Shown piece after piece: positions 1-10,666 of a stretch of DNA of 64,000 bases (its first letter is position 1; each line of letters begins with the position of its first letter). Origin of the DNA: Macrostomum hystrix. Its lineage: Eukaryota; Platyhelminthes; Macrostomidae. A program made the translations under genes and the position numbers. The notes below the pieces were generated by a model. The model saw only the letters and a program-made list of their open reading frames with translations, had not been told where the DNA came from and did no database searches. The stretch covers positions 18,046,501 to 18,110,500 of the forward strand of contig CATNEN010000001.1 in assembly GCA_950097015.1 (NCBI GenBank), given 5' to 3'.

Positions 1-481
1 AATAGCTTCGCTCCTACCTTCTGTGTGCCTGTTCTGCGTTGTGTGAGTTGTGTGCGTTGGCGCTGGGGCCTGAGACCTTGCGGGGGGGGGGTGGCTGGAG
101 GGCGGGTGTACACCGCCGCGCGCTTTCTGGACTTCCGTCAGCGCGATTGGATAAGTGTACACTTATCACCCGGCCCCCCTGAGGACTGATTTCTTATCAG
201 CCTTCCGCGCCCCGGCTTGGTCTGCTATGTGCGTGTGGGGCTGGGGTGGGGGGGCACTGCTGCCTATTCTGGGTGCCTCCTGCCCTCCCCGGCTGGTCTG
301 TGCTGCTGTGTGTGGTGCCTGCTCAGGGGAGGCGGCGCGATGGGCGCAAAAGCGCCTAGTTCGCCGGTCTGGGGGCGTGCCGCTCCGTCGCTTGTGCGAC
401 AAGTGCCCCGGGCCCCCTGCAGATAGATAGAGATACAGTAGTGTAAATTTCTCGAAACTCGAAATTTCTCCGCTGCTTCAG
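1..481. other. GC-rich stretch upstream of a terminal exon
   Basis: No coding exon could be supported here. The first ~430 bases are GC-rich with long G runs (around 80-90 and 240-260), followed by a pyrimidine-rich tract that ends in CAG at 479-481. I read the stretch as the last intron of the gene whose terminal exon starts at 482. Short open frames on both strands show no family resemblance and look like products of the base composition. Confidence 0.4.
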
Positions 482-714
482 AGCCATCCAAGCCTGAGGC
501 GGCTGGTGGTGCGTCAAGCAATGGGTCGCCAGCCAAGGACTTTCTGCAGTCGCTGGACGCGAAGAACATCCGTATCGAACCGGTGCCAGAGGACAAGCGA
601 CGCATTCGACGCGAAGATTTCAACAGCGGCCGAGAGAGTCGACTAAAACCGGAGCAGGTGCCGAACGATCCATTCAGCTCGCTGGATCCGCTCTGGTCGC
701 ATCATAAGCAATGA
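482..714 (+). CDS. Terminal exon (C-terminus) of an unidentified host gene
   Basis: A frame runs open from a TTCAG acceptor at 477-481 to a TGA at 712-714 and encodes about 77 C-terminal residues. In this frame a TAG lies at 439-441, so the exon must begin downstream of it. The product is polar and charged, with a basic cluster (KRRIRRED) mid-exon and a tail reading DPFSSLDPLW. DPF is a motif used by endocytic accessory proteins to bind the AP-2 appendage, but a single short motif cannot assign a family. The upstream exons lie outside the window. Codon use is GC-rich in the third position, unlike the AT-rich DNA that follows, which supports real coding. The exon would start in phase 1, with one base of its first codon supplied by the previous exon. 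I do not recognise the gene. Confidence 0.6.
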
Positions 715-1855
715 ATGCGGATTTGGACTAAGTATTTTTCTTATCAATTTAGCAAGGAAAAATTTACTTTCTTTTGGCAATTTCATTTCCGAAAATACAT
801 TTTACGTTCAGATGTCGACTGTTCTACTTACAGCGAATCTATCAGTAGTGTGAACGTGCACTTTTGTTAAAATTTACATAGAAAACAGTAAATTCAATGT
901 AATTAATTAAGAAACATTTTCGCTTTTTTAATTTAATTCAATCCATGATATTAATTTGCGTATTCAGTTATCTTTGCTTTTTGATAAGCAATTTTCTACT
1001 TCTCTACTCAACCATAAAGGGCGTCTCTTTGATTTAATGTCCAAAAGCACATTACTTATGAAAGCTTTCATGACTGTCTCGGTGATGCACGGATGCTGTC
1101 AGTGAATTCAAGTAAAAACAAGGCCCAAATACTCCTCTTTATAAATTGAAGTTTTTTGCGTTATCCGGGTGAATACAAAGAAAATGTGACTACCTTTAAT
1201 TTCCTTTTATTGCTTTACTATCTATCTCTTTCTTTTCGTGATTGTGATCCATTGCTTTTCTAATCAGTTTGTACATTATATAAATGATTTTTCATGCTTA
1301 AACCTCCACTTCAGTTTGTTCAGTTATTTGCCACAGATCTCGTTTTCGGTTTCTGAAGATATTCAGCAAAATAAATGTTCGATTCACTGTGCAAGGAGAA
1401 ACGAACAGAAGGTTTAACACATTCTATTGCTTTCGATTTGTGTTTCCAAGCAATTGTAAAATAAAATGTGTTTTATCTCATTTAGATTCTTTGCGAATTG
1501 GTACGTACATAACTACTGTTAGTAGAGTAAGTTAAATCCACTTCCATTTAGCTTTCCACTAGCTATGTAAGCGCAGAGAAGCATGCATTTTTCGATACAT
1601 ATAGGCATTAATATCTCTTATTTACATAATTACTTCGAATACAATATTCTATTTAGTTATTCTATTCGGGAGCGCTTTTATTTTTATTTTTATATGTATT
1701 AAAAAAAAAATTTAAAGCTACATGTCAACTAGCATCCCCAGATGGTTTTGGAATAAAATAAGAAACAGATGCTAAGAAAATAAATTTCGCTTACTGTATG
1801 TATAGCCTAGTCCTAGTTTAGAAAACCTTCACAAAACCTTATCAAAAGCAAAAGT
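715..1855. other. AT-rich intergenic stretch
   Basis: About 1.1 kb of AT-rich sequence with no supportable gene. It presumably contains the 3' UTR of the gene ending at 714; several AATAAA-like hexamers occur but none stands out. On the minus strand its distal end holds the oligo-T terminator of the tRNA gene (A runs at 1844-1847 and 1850-1853). Confidence 0.5.
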
Positions 1856-1926
1856 TGCATCGGCCGGGAATCGAACCCGGGCCGCCCGCGTGGCAGGCGA
1901 GCATTCTACCACTGAACCACCGATGC
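1856..1926 (-). tRNA. tRNA-Gly (anticodon GCC)
   Basis: The minus strand folds as a 71-nt cloverleaf. The seven-base acceptor stem (GCATCGG with CCGATGC) pairs perfectly, with an A discriminator. The A box (TGGTTCAGTGG) and B box (GGTTCGATTCC) are intact, and the anticodon loop CTGCCAC gives GCC. There is no intron. Two TTTT runs within about 12 bases downstream are suitable RNA polymerase III terminators. The sequence is very close to the canonical animal tRNA-Gly(GCC), so it looks functional. CCA is not encoded, as usual in eukaryotes. Confidence 0.97.
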
Positions 1927-2192
1927 TTACCTCCGAATAGACAACTGTCCTCCTTTGTACGAGAAGCCGAAAAAGTTACGACCACATTCACATGGCACGT
2001 ATCAGAGGCCATGGAAGAGATTATAGTGGATTTGATCAGGTTGAAATTGCAGAAATATTAGGGCAGTGCTTTTTTAAATATCGCTTGACATCAAAATGTA
2101 TCAACTGCTATGTGCTCATACGTTACTCAATTAATATCAATATGGCATGACAAGAACGAAACACGCAATTTCCATACACTCCATCAACATGC

Positions 2193-2838
2193 TCTCCCGT
2201 GTCTCATCTCTCCCGTGTCTCATCTCTCCGGTGTCTCATCTCTCCCGTATCTCATCTCTCCCGTGTCTCATGTCTCCCTTGTCTCATGTCTCCCGTGTCT
2301 CATGTCTCCCGTGTCTCATCTCTCCCGTGTCTCATCTCTCCGGTGTCTCATCTCTCCCGTGTCTCATCTCTCCGGTGTCTCATCTCTCCCGTGTCTCATC
2401 TCTCCCGTGTCTCATGTCTCCCGTGTCTCATCTCTCCCGTGTCTCATCTCTCCCGTGTCTCATCTCTCCCGTGTCTCATCTCTCCCGTGTCTCATCTCTC
2501 CCGTGTCTCATGTCTCCCGTATCTCATCTCTCCCGTGTCTCATCTCTCCCGTGTCTCATCTCTCCCGTGTCTCATCTCTCCCGTATCTCATCTCTCCCGT
2601 ATCTCATCTCTCCCGTGTCTCATGTCTCCCGTGTCTCATCTCTCCCGTGTCTCATCTCTCCCGTATCTCATCTCTCCCGTGTCTCATCTCTCCCGTGTCT
2701 CATGTCTCCCGTGTCTCATCTCTCCCGTGTCTCATCTCTCCCGTGTCTCATCTCTCCCGTGTCTCATCTCTCACGTATCTCATCTCTCCCGTGTCTCATC
2801 TCTCCCGTGTCTCATCTCTCCCGTGTCTCATCTCTCCA
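2193..2838 (+). repeat. 16-bp minisatellite, array 1
   Basis: About 40 tandem copies of the 16-bp unit CTCATCTCTCCCGTGT, with recurring single-base variants (CCGGTGT, CCGTAT, CATGTCTC). Because 16 is not a multiple of three and the unit has no stop on this strand, all three forward frames stay open for over 200 codons. These are artefacts of the repeat, not genes. The same unit occurs in the opposite orientation at 12866-13275. Confidence 0.97.
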
Positions 2839-3074
2839 CTCTTTCATCATCCTTTGTCGACACTTTAAGTTAGGGCAAGTCCTGCTCAGTAGAATCAGAT
2901 AATATTAAGCCATTATTTGAGTTGGAAATTGCAAATAATTTTATTCCAGCCACAGCAGCTTGACTGACTGTGCGATATGCAAATCGAATTAAAAATCCAA
3001 TTTTTTAAATTGGGAAATTAGGCTGCCTGAATATAGCTTTAAATTAAACGGGCTGAATGCTCAGTTCCAAACAT

Positions 3075-4326
3075 CTATTCCTTCACCATCATGGCCATGA
3101 ACTCTTTTAAGTCGATCTCGCCGTCGCCATTCAGGTCGGCCTCGCGAATCATCCCCTCCACATCCTCGTCTGTGAGCTGCTCGCCCAGGTTGCCCATGAA
3201 GTCTTTGAGCTCTGCCGCGGAGATGGATCCGCTGCCATCTGTGTCCAATATCTGCCCAGATAGGGAGGCTTGTGGTCTCAACAACCAGTGGAAGAGACAG
3301 TAGATGGGTGTGGGACAGTAGATGGGTGTGGGACAGTAGATGGGTGTGGGACAGTAGATGGGTGTGGAACAGTAGATGGGTGTGGGACAGTAGACGGGTG
3401 TGGGACAGTAGATGGGTGTGGAACAGTAGATGGGTGTGGGACAGTAGACGGGTGTGGGACAGTAGATGGGTGTGGGACAGTAGATGGGTGTGTGACAGTA
3501 GATGGGTGTGGGACAGTAGACGGGTGTGGGACAGTAGATGGGTGTGGGACAGTAGATGGGTGTGAGACAGTAGATGGGTGTGGGACAGTAGATGGGTGTG
3601 GGACAGTAGACGGGTGTGGGACAGTAGATGGGTGTGGGACAGTAGATGAGTGTGGGACAGTAGATGGGTGTGGGACAGTAGATGGGTGTGGGACAGTAGA
3701 TGAGTGTGGGACAGTAGATGGGTGTGGGACAGTAGATGGGTGTGGGACAGTAGATGAGTGTGGGACAGTAGATGGGTGTGGGACAGTAGATGGGTGTGGG
3801 ACAGTAGATGGGTGTGGGACAGTAGATGGGTGTGGGACAGTAGATGGGTGTGGGACAGTAGATAGGTGTGGGACAGTAGATAGGTGTGGGACAGTAGATA
3901 GGTGTGGGACAGTAGATGGGTGTGGGACAGTAGATGGGTGTGGGACAGTAGATGGGTGTGGGACAGTAGATGGGTGTGGGACAGTAGATGGGTGTGGGTG
4001 AATGTGTCAGTGATTAACTAGATGATCCGCCGACTCACCCGGAAGGCCTCCTTGAGCTCGGCCTCAATGTCCGTGTCGTTGATTCGCTTGCCCATGAGGA
4101 TGCAGAATTCGTTAAAGTCGATGATGCCGTTGCCGTCCAGGTCGATTTCTCTGATCATGTCCTGCAGCTCGGCTTCGGTTGGATTCTGTCCCAGCGCTCG
4201 CATGACCGTGCCCAGCTCCCGGGTGGAGATGTAGCCAGTGTTGCCCATGTCGAACAGGCCGAAGATCTCCTTTATTTCATTTATCTGGTCCTCAGTCATG
4301 TCCACGATGCCATCGCGGGTTGCCAT
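3075..4326 (-). CDS. Calmodulin-like EF-hand protein, two exons
   Basis: Joined exons complement(3075..3251, 4039..4326) give 154 residues. Exon 1 ends at GTGAGT after codon 96 (Arg) and exon 2 starts after TCTGGGCAG, a phase-0 intron of 787 bp. Four EF-hands are visible, with loops at residues 26-37, 62-73, 99-110 and 135-146. Loops 2-4 have the canonical D-x-D/N-x-D/S-G pattern ending in E. Loop 1 ([12 protein letters not shown]) has Gly where an acidic or Asn ligand is expected at position 3, so its calcium binding is probably weak. The protein is slightly longer than calmodulin (148-149 residues) and differs at many otherwise invariant positions, so it is a calmodulin-like paralogue rather than calmodulin itself. 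Expected role: cytosolic calcium sensing through target binding. Most of the intron is an 18-bp minisatellite. The ATG at 4326 gives the usual TEDQI-type N-terminus after a nine-residue extension. Confidence 0.93.
3296..3998 (+). repeat. 18-bp minisatellite inside the calmodulin-like intron
   Basis: Roughly 39 copies of the 18-bp unit GGACAGTAGATGGGTGTG, with point variants (GACGGG, GATGAG, GATAGG, GTGAGACAG). The array makes up about 90% of the intron between the two exons of the calmodulin-like gene. Because the period is a multiple of three, a long open frame appears on the plus strand (Gly-Thr-Val-Asp-Gly-Cys repeats). It opposes the real gene and I treat it as an artefact. Confidence 0.97.
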
Positions 4327-5504
4327 TTTATTTGCTATATGCAGTGTAATTATTTAACTGGGCTCCCATGAGTAATCCTAGTTGCTTGCGATAAGCAATA
4401 TAGCTACTTCATGTAGATGTCTATGGTAAGACTCAAAAAAATATACTCGGTTGAGCACTCGGCCGTCACGACTAACGACCGTCTGGTTGGACTTATTTGC
4501 TCCAAGGAACACTAGAAGAAGGGTGGGACACTTCGTTTATTTGAAAAAATATAAAATGCAGCTTTTCACGGATAAATGCACTGCGGCATTGTTCAATGCT
4601 GTTTTTTAATATATTTTAGCGTCTCGCAAAATGAAATGCGGCGAGGAAGATGCATACACAAATTTATTATCAAAATTTCTTTACATATTGAGCGTGGGGA
4701 GGTGCGAGAGCGTGGCGTGAGTCAAAACACCCGGCTTAGCGCGCCGGCTTGCGGTACTCCCACCCCTCGGCTAGGCGGCCGGAGTTTGAGTGTGACTGCA
4801 CCGCAGACGGCGCTGCGTGCCGCCACCACAATATTCAAATAAATAAATTTTGCTTCGACGAATTTTAGAATGGTTTAGAATGAATAATTTGATCTTCACT
4901 TTATTTTCGTTTATTTATCATGAAGCACAATAGCGCCATACCTAGACGAGCGCAAGTGTATTCTATTCTATGATTAGAAAGTAGAACCTGGCACTGACCT
5001 TGACCCTGCATTCTGATTGGCTTATTTCTCTTTCGTTCGGGTATTATTGCACGACATGTATTCAACACACAGACTTCGGATAGTATCCCAAGATAATAAT
5101 AGCACGTAAGCAAAACGTAGTCAGCTAACATTCAGCTAATATTAATGCTCCCGACAGTGAATTAAGCCATTCGGTTGGCAGTGCACACGACTGATTACCA
5201 CTTATCCCCCAGAGTGCATACCCCCACACATCAATTGAGTTTATTCGTCTCCGTTCCTTCGAGTCATGCTAAGAAGAGAGATAATGAACTCACGATTGCA
5301 GTCATTGTTTTGCCAAACGGCCGGTCATGCAGTTTAGCGCGAAATTTGGTATTCACGCAAACAAAAAACCGCTCTAAGCTAGCTTTTATTAATGACGATT
5401 ACCTTTATTAATTAGTGTTCCTCCTCGACTAAGGAATGATTAAACTTGTTTTCACTTTATTTCCGCTTCCTCGTCAACAAATAATATTATGCTAATACAT
5501 TAGG
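4327..5504. other. Intergenic stretch between divergent genes
   Basis: No gene supported. The left part should hold the promoter of the calmodulin-like gene (transcribed leftward) and the right end the promoter of the secreted-protein gene (transcribed rightward). A short GC-rich patch at 4690-4830 stands out against AT-rich surroundings but shows no recognisable feature. Confidence 0.4.
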
Positions 5505-5516
5505 TATATATATATT
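5505..5516 (+). promoter_or_regulatory. TATA-like element of secreted-protein gene copy 1
   Basis: TATATATATATT lies 99 bases before the ATG at 5604. The paralogue at 10667 has TATATATA at nearly the same distance (94 bases), and both are preceded by the shared sequence CAACAAATAATATTATGCTA. Conserved position between otherwise diverging upstream regions is the main argument. Confidence 0.45.
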
Positions 5517-5603
5517 AAGAACGCCAACACTTTCTTAAATTTGTATTTACGATCATTCAGGGCATAATCTTGTAAAATATTTAATTTTCTTTGACCTTCT
5601 GAA

Positions 5604-6112
5604 ATGATCAGAACAGAGCTATTCGCCACTGCTGCTATTGTCGTGGCTTTTGCCAGTGTAGCGAGCTGTACGGTGAACTCATGCTCAGGCTCCGACTGCA
5701 TTATCTACGACTTGTTTAGCACGCAGTCCCAGTGCGTGGAAGTTCAAAATGAGGCTCCACTCGGTGGCTGTGTTTGGTATGCTGGCATGAGCGCCTTTGT
5801 GGACCAGGTAGCTAAAGGTGGTCGCATCATCGCGTATAAGATCCAGTGGTTCAACGGTCGATGGAGTGGTTGGTAAGTTTCTGGCGTTTGACTTAACAAA
5901 CAAATTGAATCGACTTTTAGACAAATGGAATACAACATTTCCTTTTTACTTGTTCACATTGCAGGTATGTTCCAGGGGTGAACGACATTGATTGGAAGTT
6001 CAACACCAACTCGGTTTCGTGCAGCGTGCCATCAGCGGCTAATAGCATGCGTCGTGTTTGGTCGTACTTCACTGACCACACCCATAGCTACATCATCTGC
6101 AAGTCGCCCTGA
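5604..6112 (+). CDS. Small secreted Cys- and Trp-containing protein, copy 1
   Basis: Exons 5604..5872 and 5965..6112 (92-bp GT-AG intron, GTAAGT donor and TTGCAG acceptor, splitting a Trp codon) encode 138 residues. Residues 1 to about 22 form a signal peptide: basic start, hydrophobic core, small residues at the likely cleavage site. The mature chain has Cys at 27, 32, 44, 56, 109 and 135, enough for three disulfides, and aromatic-rich segments (WFNGRWSGW at the exon junction; RRVWSYF near the C-terminus). I do not recognise the family; a lectin-like or other extracellular binding fold is a guess from size and composition. Copy 2 at 10667 has the same structure and differs at only two residues (8 and 12), both in the signal peptide. 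The two genes flank the composite minisatellite element. Confidence 0.82.
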
Positions 6113-7751
6113 ATGTCGCCATGAACTCAAACTGACGCACTGTGACGAAATTGTTACTAACAAGTTTGAGAGGTTTTCGGAAAAATTTATTCAGAAAATT
6201 TGAAACCAACACTATTCACGCCTTGCCCTTATTTTGTGGTAAAACTAAAGTTTCAGGTGCTTTTACCCATACACCTCATGATTTAGAAATTCCAACGTAA
6301 TATTACGACAGAAGAACACGCAATTACGAGCTACAATTACGTTTCGCGTGCAAAACTAAAGAAATGCTACGCTCGTAATAAAACCTGTCAGTTTTAGTAA
6401 ATTCGTTGATTTTGTTTGAGTAGCACCTTCACAACTGATGAAGCACTGAAATAAATACACGGAATACATAAGTAGACTTCTCCTCCTTCACTAGAACCTG
6501 GACTTCATACTTAAACTCAAAGCGCATGCAGTTTCAAGATTTAACTCTGAGTCTACTTCGCTATTGCCATGCTAAGCTTGCTTTATAGAGATATCACTGG
6601 ATCCAAATCCAATCAAGACGGTCTAAGGGGCCCTTATTGTAAGCGGTCCAAACCGTCGAACACGTTAAATGCATTGTCTGTGGGTACACCGACTAGAGCT
6701 CGCGTCGGCCAAGCGAGTGCCATGAAGCTTTAATACTGTCATGCAATTTCCAGTGGAAGCCAGACAGCCGATCAGATTGGTTTATGCGGATACCAATCGG
6801 ACGGCACACCCTGGCTGACACAGTCAAAGTCGTTCGTCAACGAGGTTGCGCACGACAACAGTACACCCAAATCGAAGCCTACGTAAAGCCTGCGCTATAC
6901 CAGTCTTCACGAAGCCGGTGTGCAACGAGTTACGGGAAAAAGCAGCACCGCTTTAGAGTTTAACATAGGAGTTTCTATAAGTCTACAGAAGAATTTCAGT
7001 GCCATCCTATCGGGTTCTGTAGTTACAGGCAACAAACAGGAATGTGTTGCAACTTCGGAACCGGGTGGGGCTGGAGACAATATGGATGGCGGCGCTGACT
7101 GCAGTGATCGTCCAAGGAAGAGAATGCGCTTGGAGGTTTGCGGGGACACAAACAAAAGTGACCATCTATTTCGAATGATTACCTGTTGGATTGAAACAAA
7201 CTAACTTCTTCGACGTTCAAGTATATTTTTTCAGAAATATATTGTTGCTGTTGCGTGTTGATTTATCTGGCCCGGATATGGTAACTTCTTTGGCCGGGCC
7301 ATAGTCATTCGATAATATAATTTTCTTCAGCATCCCTAATCCCCGCTCTTACTCGAAAACGATGGACGCTTGTGATCTGCATGCTGTTCCAGTCAAGGCC
7401 CGACAAAGTAATGATAATGTGTGCCGAAAAATACAGTACGAATCGATATGTTTAACAAATACACCCGATATAGCACAGCCTATGTGACACTGTAAGTGTT
7501 ACAGTGTTACAGTTCTTGGTGTGTTAAATGTACTAACTGGGCTAGGGGAATAAGGCGTCCATTTATTTTGTGTTCCAAAACGGACGGCACCAACTGTCAT
7601 GCGCGAGTGCCGAGAGCCCTGGTCTGCAAATAGAAGTTAATAATTATAATCATTAAGTACAGTGGGACATTATAAAGGGGTTAAAGCTTTTACAATGACA
7701 CTTCTACAAACCACGACTTCGTTTTCATGTAATTAAAAATATAGAATACAA
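6113..7751. other. Intergenic stretch with one weak coding candidate
   Basis: The first ~350 bases are the 3' UTR of the secreted-protein gene and align patchily with the 3' flank of copy 2. An open frame at 6920-7204 (plus) encodes 94 residues including a basic run RPRKRMR, but it lacks clear splice signals and family similarity, so I do not call it a gene. The rest shows nothing I can name. Confidence 0.35.
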
Positions 7752-7850
7752 ACTAGCAAGTTTTGCCCCCCCCTTCAGGAAGCGGAAATATTTTTAATTC
7801 GTCCAGTATATACTTTTTAGCAGCTGTATTTTCAGCTTTTTAAAGCTACA

Positions 7851-8320
7851 ATGATCCCCAGTTGACAATGATCCCCCCAGTTGACAATGATCCCCCAGTT
7901 GACAATGATCCCCCAGTTGACAATGATCCCCCAGTTGACAATGATCCCCCAGTTGACAATGATCCCCAGTTGACAATGATCCCCCAGTTGACAATGATCC
8001 CCAGTTGACAATGATCCCCCAGTTGACAATGATCCCCCAGTTGACAATGATCCCCCAGTTGACAATGATCCCCCCAGTTGACAATGATCCCCCAGTTGAC
8101 AATGATCCCCCAGTTGACCATGATCCCCCCATTTGATGATGACTCCCCATTGATGATGATCCCAAGTTGACAATGTTCCCCCAGTTGACAATGCTCCCCC
8201 AGTTGACAATGTTCCCCCAGGTTGACAATGATCCCCAAGTTGACAATTATCCCCCATTTGACCATGATACCCAATTTGATGATGACTCCCCATTGATGAT
8301 GATCCCAGTTGACAATGATC
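7851..8320 (+). repeat. 17/18-bp minisatellite (first module, copy A)
   Basis: About two dozen units of CAGTTGACAATGATCCCC, with a variable run of four to six C (so the period is 17 or 18). Toward the right end the units degrade (TTTGATGATGACTCCCC, GTTCCCCCAGG). On the reverse strand the array creates open frames in all three phases, which are artefacts. A remnant of two to three units occurs at 12238-12290 inside the mariner relic. Confidence 0.95.
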
Positions 8321-8487
8321 CTCAGTTTAATTTTTATATTAGCTGCTTTTGTAGAAAATTGAGCAGAACAACATGAAATGAATATTAGGCAAAATTATTA
8401 TCATACAAATATACATCATTATGACGTTATAAGATAACAAAATCTAAATGTAGAGAATTCGATTCAATGACAAAAGAAACATTTTGC

Positions 8488-9637
8488 CATGATTGAAACT
8501 CTGGTTTAGCCATGATTCAAACTCTGGTTTTGCCATGATTCAAACTCTGGTTTAGCCATGATTCAAACTCTGGTTTAGCCATGATTCAGACTCTGGTTGG
8601 CTATGATTAAAACTCTGGTTTAGCCATGATTCAAACTCTGGTCTAGCCATGATTCAAAATCTGGTTTAGCCATGATTCAGACTCTGGTTTAGCCATGATT
8701 CAGACTCTGGTTGGCTATGATTCAAACTCTGGTTGGCTATGATTCAAAATCTGGTTTAGCCATAATTTAAACTTGGGTTTAGCCATGATTCAAACTCTGG
8801 TTTAGCCATGATTCAAACTCTGGTTTTGCCATGATTCAGACTCTAGTTTAGCCATGATTCAAACTCTGGTTGGCTATGATTCAAACTCTGGTTGGCTATG
8901 ATTCAAAATCTGGTTTAGCCATGATTCAAACTCTGGTTGGCTATTGATTCAAACTCTGGTTTAGCCATGATTCAGACTCTGGTTGGCTATGATTAAAACT
9001 CTGGTTTAGCCATGATTCAAACTCTGGTCTAGCCATGATTCAAAATCTGGTTTAGCCATGATTCAGACTATGGTTTAGCCATGATTCAGACTCTGGTTGG
9101 CTATGACTCAAACTCTGGTTTAGCCATGATTCAAACTCTGTTTGGCTATGATTCAAACTCTGGTTGGCTATGATTCAAAATCTGGTTTAGCCATAATTTA
9201 AACTTGGGTTTAGCCATGATTCAAACTCTGGTTTAGCCATGATTCAAACTCTGGTTTTGCCATGATTCAGACTCTAGTTTAGCCATGATTCAAACTCTGG
9301 TTGGCTATGATTCAAACTCTGGTTGGCTATGATTCAAAATCTGGTTTAGCCATGATTCAAACTCTGGTTGGCTATTGATTCAAAATCTGGTTTAGCCATG
9401 ATTCAAACTCTGGTTAAGCCATGATTCAAACTCTGGTTGGCTATGATTCAAACTCTGGTTGGCTATGATTCAAAATCTGGTTTAGCCATGATTCAAACTC
9501 TGGTTGGCTATTGATTCAAAATCTGGTTTAGCCATGATTCAAACTCTGGTTGGCTATGATTCAAACTCTGTTTGGCTATGATTCAAACTCTGGTTGGCTA
9601 TGATTCAAAATCTGGTTTAGCCATGATTCAAACTCTC
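8488..9637 (+). repeat. 22/23-bp minisatellite (second module, copy A)
   Basis: About 50 tandem units built around CCATGATTCAAACTCTGGTT, alternating between a 23-bp form (TTTAGCC linker) and a 22-bp form (TGGCTATGATT). Some blocks of several hundred bases recur almost unchanged inside the array (for example around 8590-8960 and 8990-9390), indicating higher-order duplication. No stable open frame spans it. Confidence 0.95.
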
Positions 9638-9640
9638 GTT

Positions 9641-10572
9641 TTGTTAACGTTTTGTCTCGTCTCGTAACTGGTACAGAATGTATATATATATTCTTTGATA
9701 TAGTTTGTAATTAAATACATAGAATGGTTATGGGTGAGAGCAGCCTTGGGAATCAAATGAATGCTCCATCAGCAGCATATATAACTATTAGTTAAGACCT
9801 GTACGATTTGATTCGATAGACCTTGTGACATAAGTGATTGTCAATGAATGGTAACAGGTGATTGGGAATCAAGAAGTTATGAATATTTGATGCAAGGTAC
9901 ATTATGAACTAACTAATTAGCCATTGCTACTAGCAATACAGCTGTTTACATACATGTCTCATTAGGCTATCGAATTTCAGTCACTGGAATTCGGAATCGG
10001 AAACAAAATTCAATCTATGGCTTCAATGTCATTGTCTTTATTGTGAAAACTTATGGCCCGTAAGGCATATACACTAACGATTTTGTTACGCGTTTTGATT
10101 GAAGTTTAATTTCGCTATATCCTGCCATTGCTCCCATATATTATATTTTAAACTTATAAACATAACATTATAAACTTTTAAACTTATTTTATTAAACATT
10201 AAACGCATATTAAACGAATATTAAACGCATTTAAGTCTGATTTACATTTATAATTAGGACACAGAATTTTATGTGCTTTACACAATTACCAAAGTACAAA
10301 ATATTATTGTGTGGAGGACGTCAAAACACGCGTGTTTGATAACTTAAAATAATCCGAATAATCCAAAATTTAATTTGCGCGCGTCTGCAAATTAAAACTA
10401 AATTAGTATTGACGTTGCAATATTTCTTACAAATTTCCCTATGTTACAAGAATCATATTTATTATATTATTTTCGTAATTTACCTCAAATAGCAATTTTA
10501 CGGTCAATTTTGTTCGATTTCCGCTTCGACGTCAACAAATAATATTATGCTAGTTCTAGGGTAATACGAGCG
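9641..10572. other. AT-rich stretch between the element and copy 2
   Basis: Very AT-rich sequence with no gene or recognisable repeat other than short TTAAAC/ATTAAACG runs near 10150-10230. Its right end contains the upstream region shared with copy 1 of the secreted-protein gene (from about 10500). Confidence 0.4.
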
Positions 10573-10580
10573 TATATATA
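10573..10580 (+). promoter_or_regulatory. TATA-like element of secreted-protein gene copy 2
   Basis: TATATATA lies 94 bases before the ATG at 10667, matching the arrangement at copy 1. The sequence between this element and the ATG retains blocks identical to copy 1 (for example TTTGTATTTACGATCATTCA). Confidence 0.45.
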
Positions 10581-10666
10581 ACAGATACGTAAACACTTTA
10601 TATTTGTATTTACGATCATTCAGGGCATAATCTAGCAATAGATTTAATTTTCTTTGACCTTCTGAA

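Larger units (their letters stand above)
7752..9640 (+). mobile_element. Composite two-minisatellite repeat element, copy A
   Basis: The modules in order are: a head (ACTAGCAAGTTTTG, a C-rich run, then AGCGGAAATATTTTTAATTC and GTCCAGTATA), a 17/18-bp minisatellite, a ~160-bp linker (TTATATTAGCT...GTAGAAAATTGAG...ATTATGACGTTAT), and a 22/23-bp minisatellite. The same four modules in the same order and orientation recur at 60316-61330, so this is a dispersed unit rather than two chance arrays. There is no coding potential beyond repeat-driven open frames, and no TIRs were found. Elements that carry internal tandem arrays are known among non-autonomous Helitron-related repeats of invertebrates, but I see no diagnostic Helitron ends here, so the class stays open. 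Confidence 0.75.

Noticed and set aside
2110-2902. Three overlapping long open frames encoding Leu/Ser/Pro-Val-Ser-His repeats
   Set aside because: They coincide with the 16-bp minisatellite; a stop-free 16-bp unit opens all three frames at once. No start context, splice sites or unique sequence.
3270-4001. 243-residue Gly-Thr-Val-Asp-Gly-Cys repeat protein on the plus strand
   Set aside because: It lies inside the intron of the minus-strand calmodulin-like gene and is generated by an 18-bp repeat, a multiple of three.
6907-7204. Overlapping frames of 82 and 94 codons on opposite strands
   Set aside because: Neither has supporting motifs or splice sites; the RPRKRMR run alone is not enough to call a gene.
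7794-8293. Three open frames with Trp-Gly/Gly-Asp-His-Cys repeats on the minus strand
   Set aside because: Artefacts of the 17/18-bp minisatellite, open in all phases.
8488-9637. CRISPR-like array of regularly spaced repeats
   Set aside because: Repeats are directly adjacent with no unique spacers, vary in length (22/23 bp), and the setting is a eukaryotic genome.
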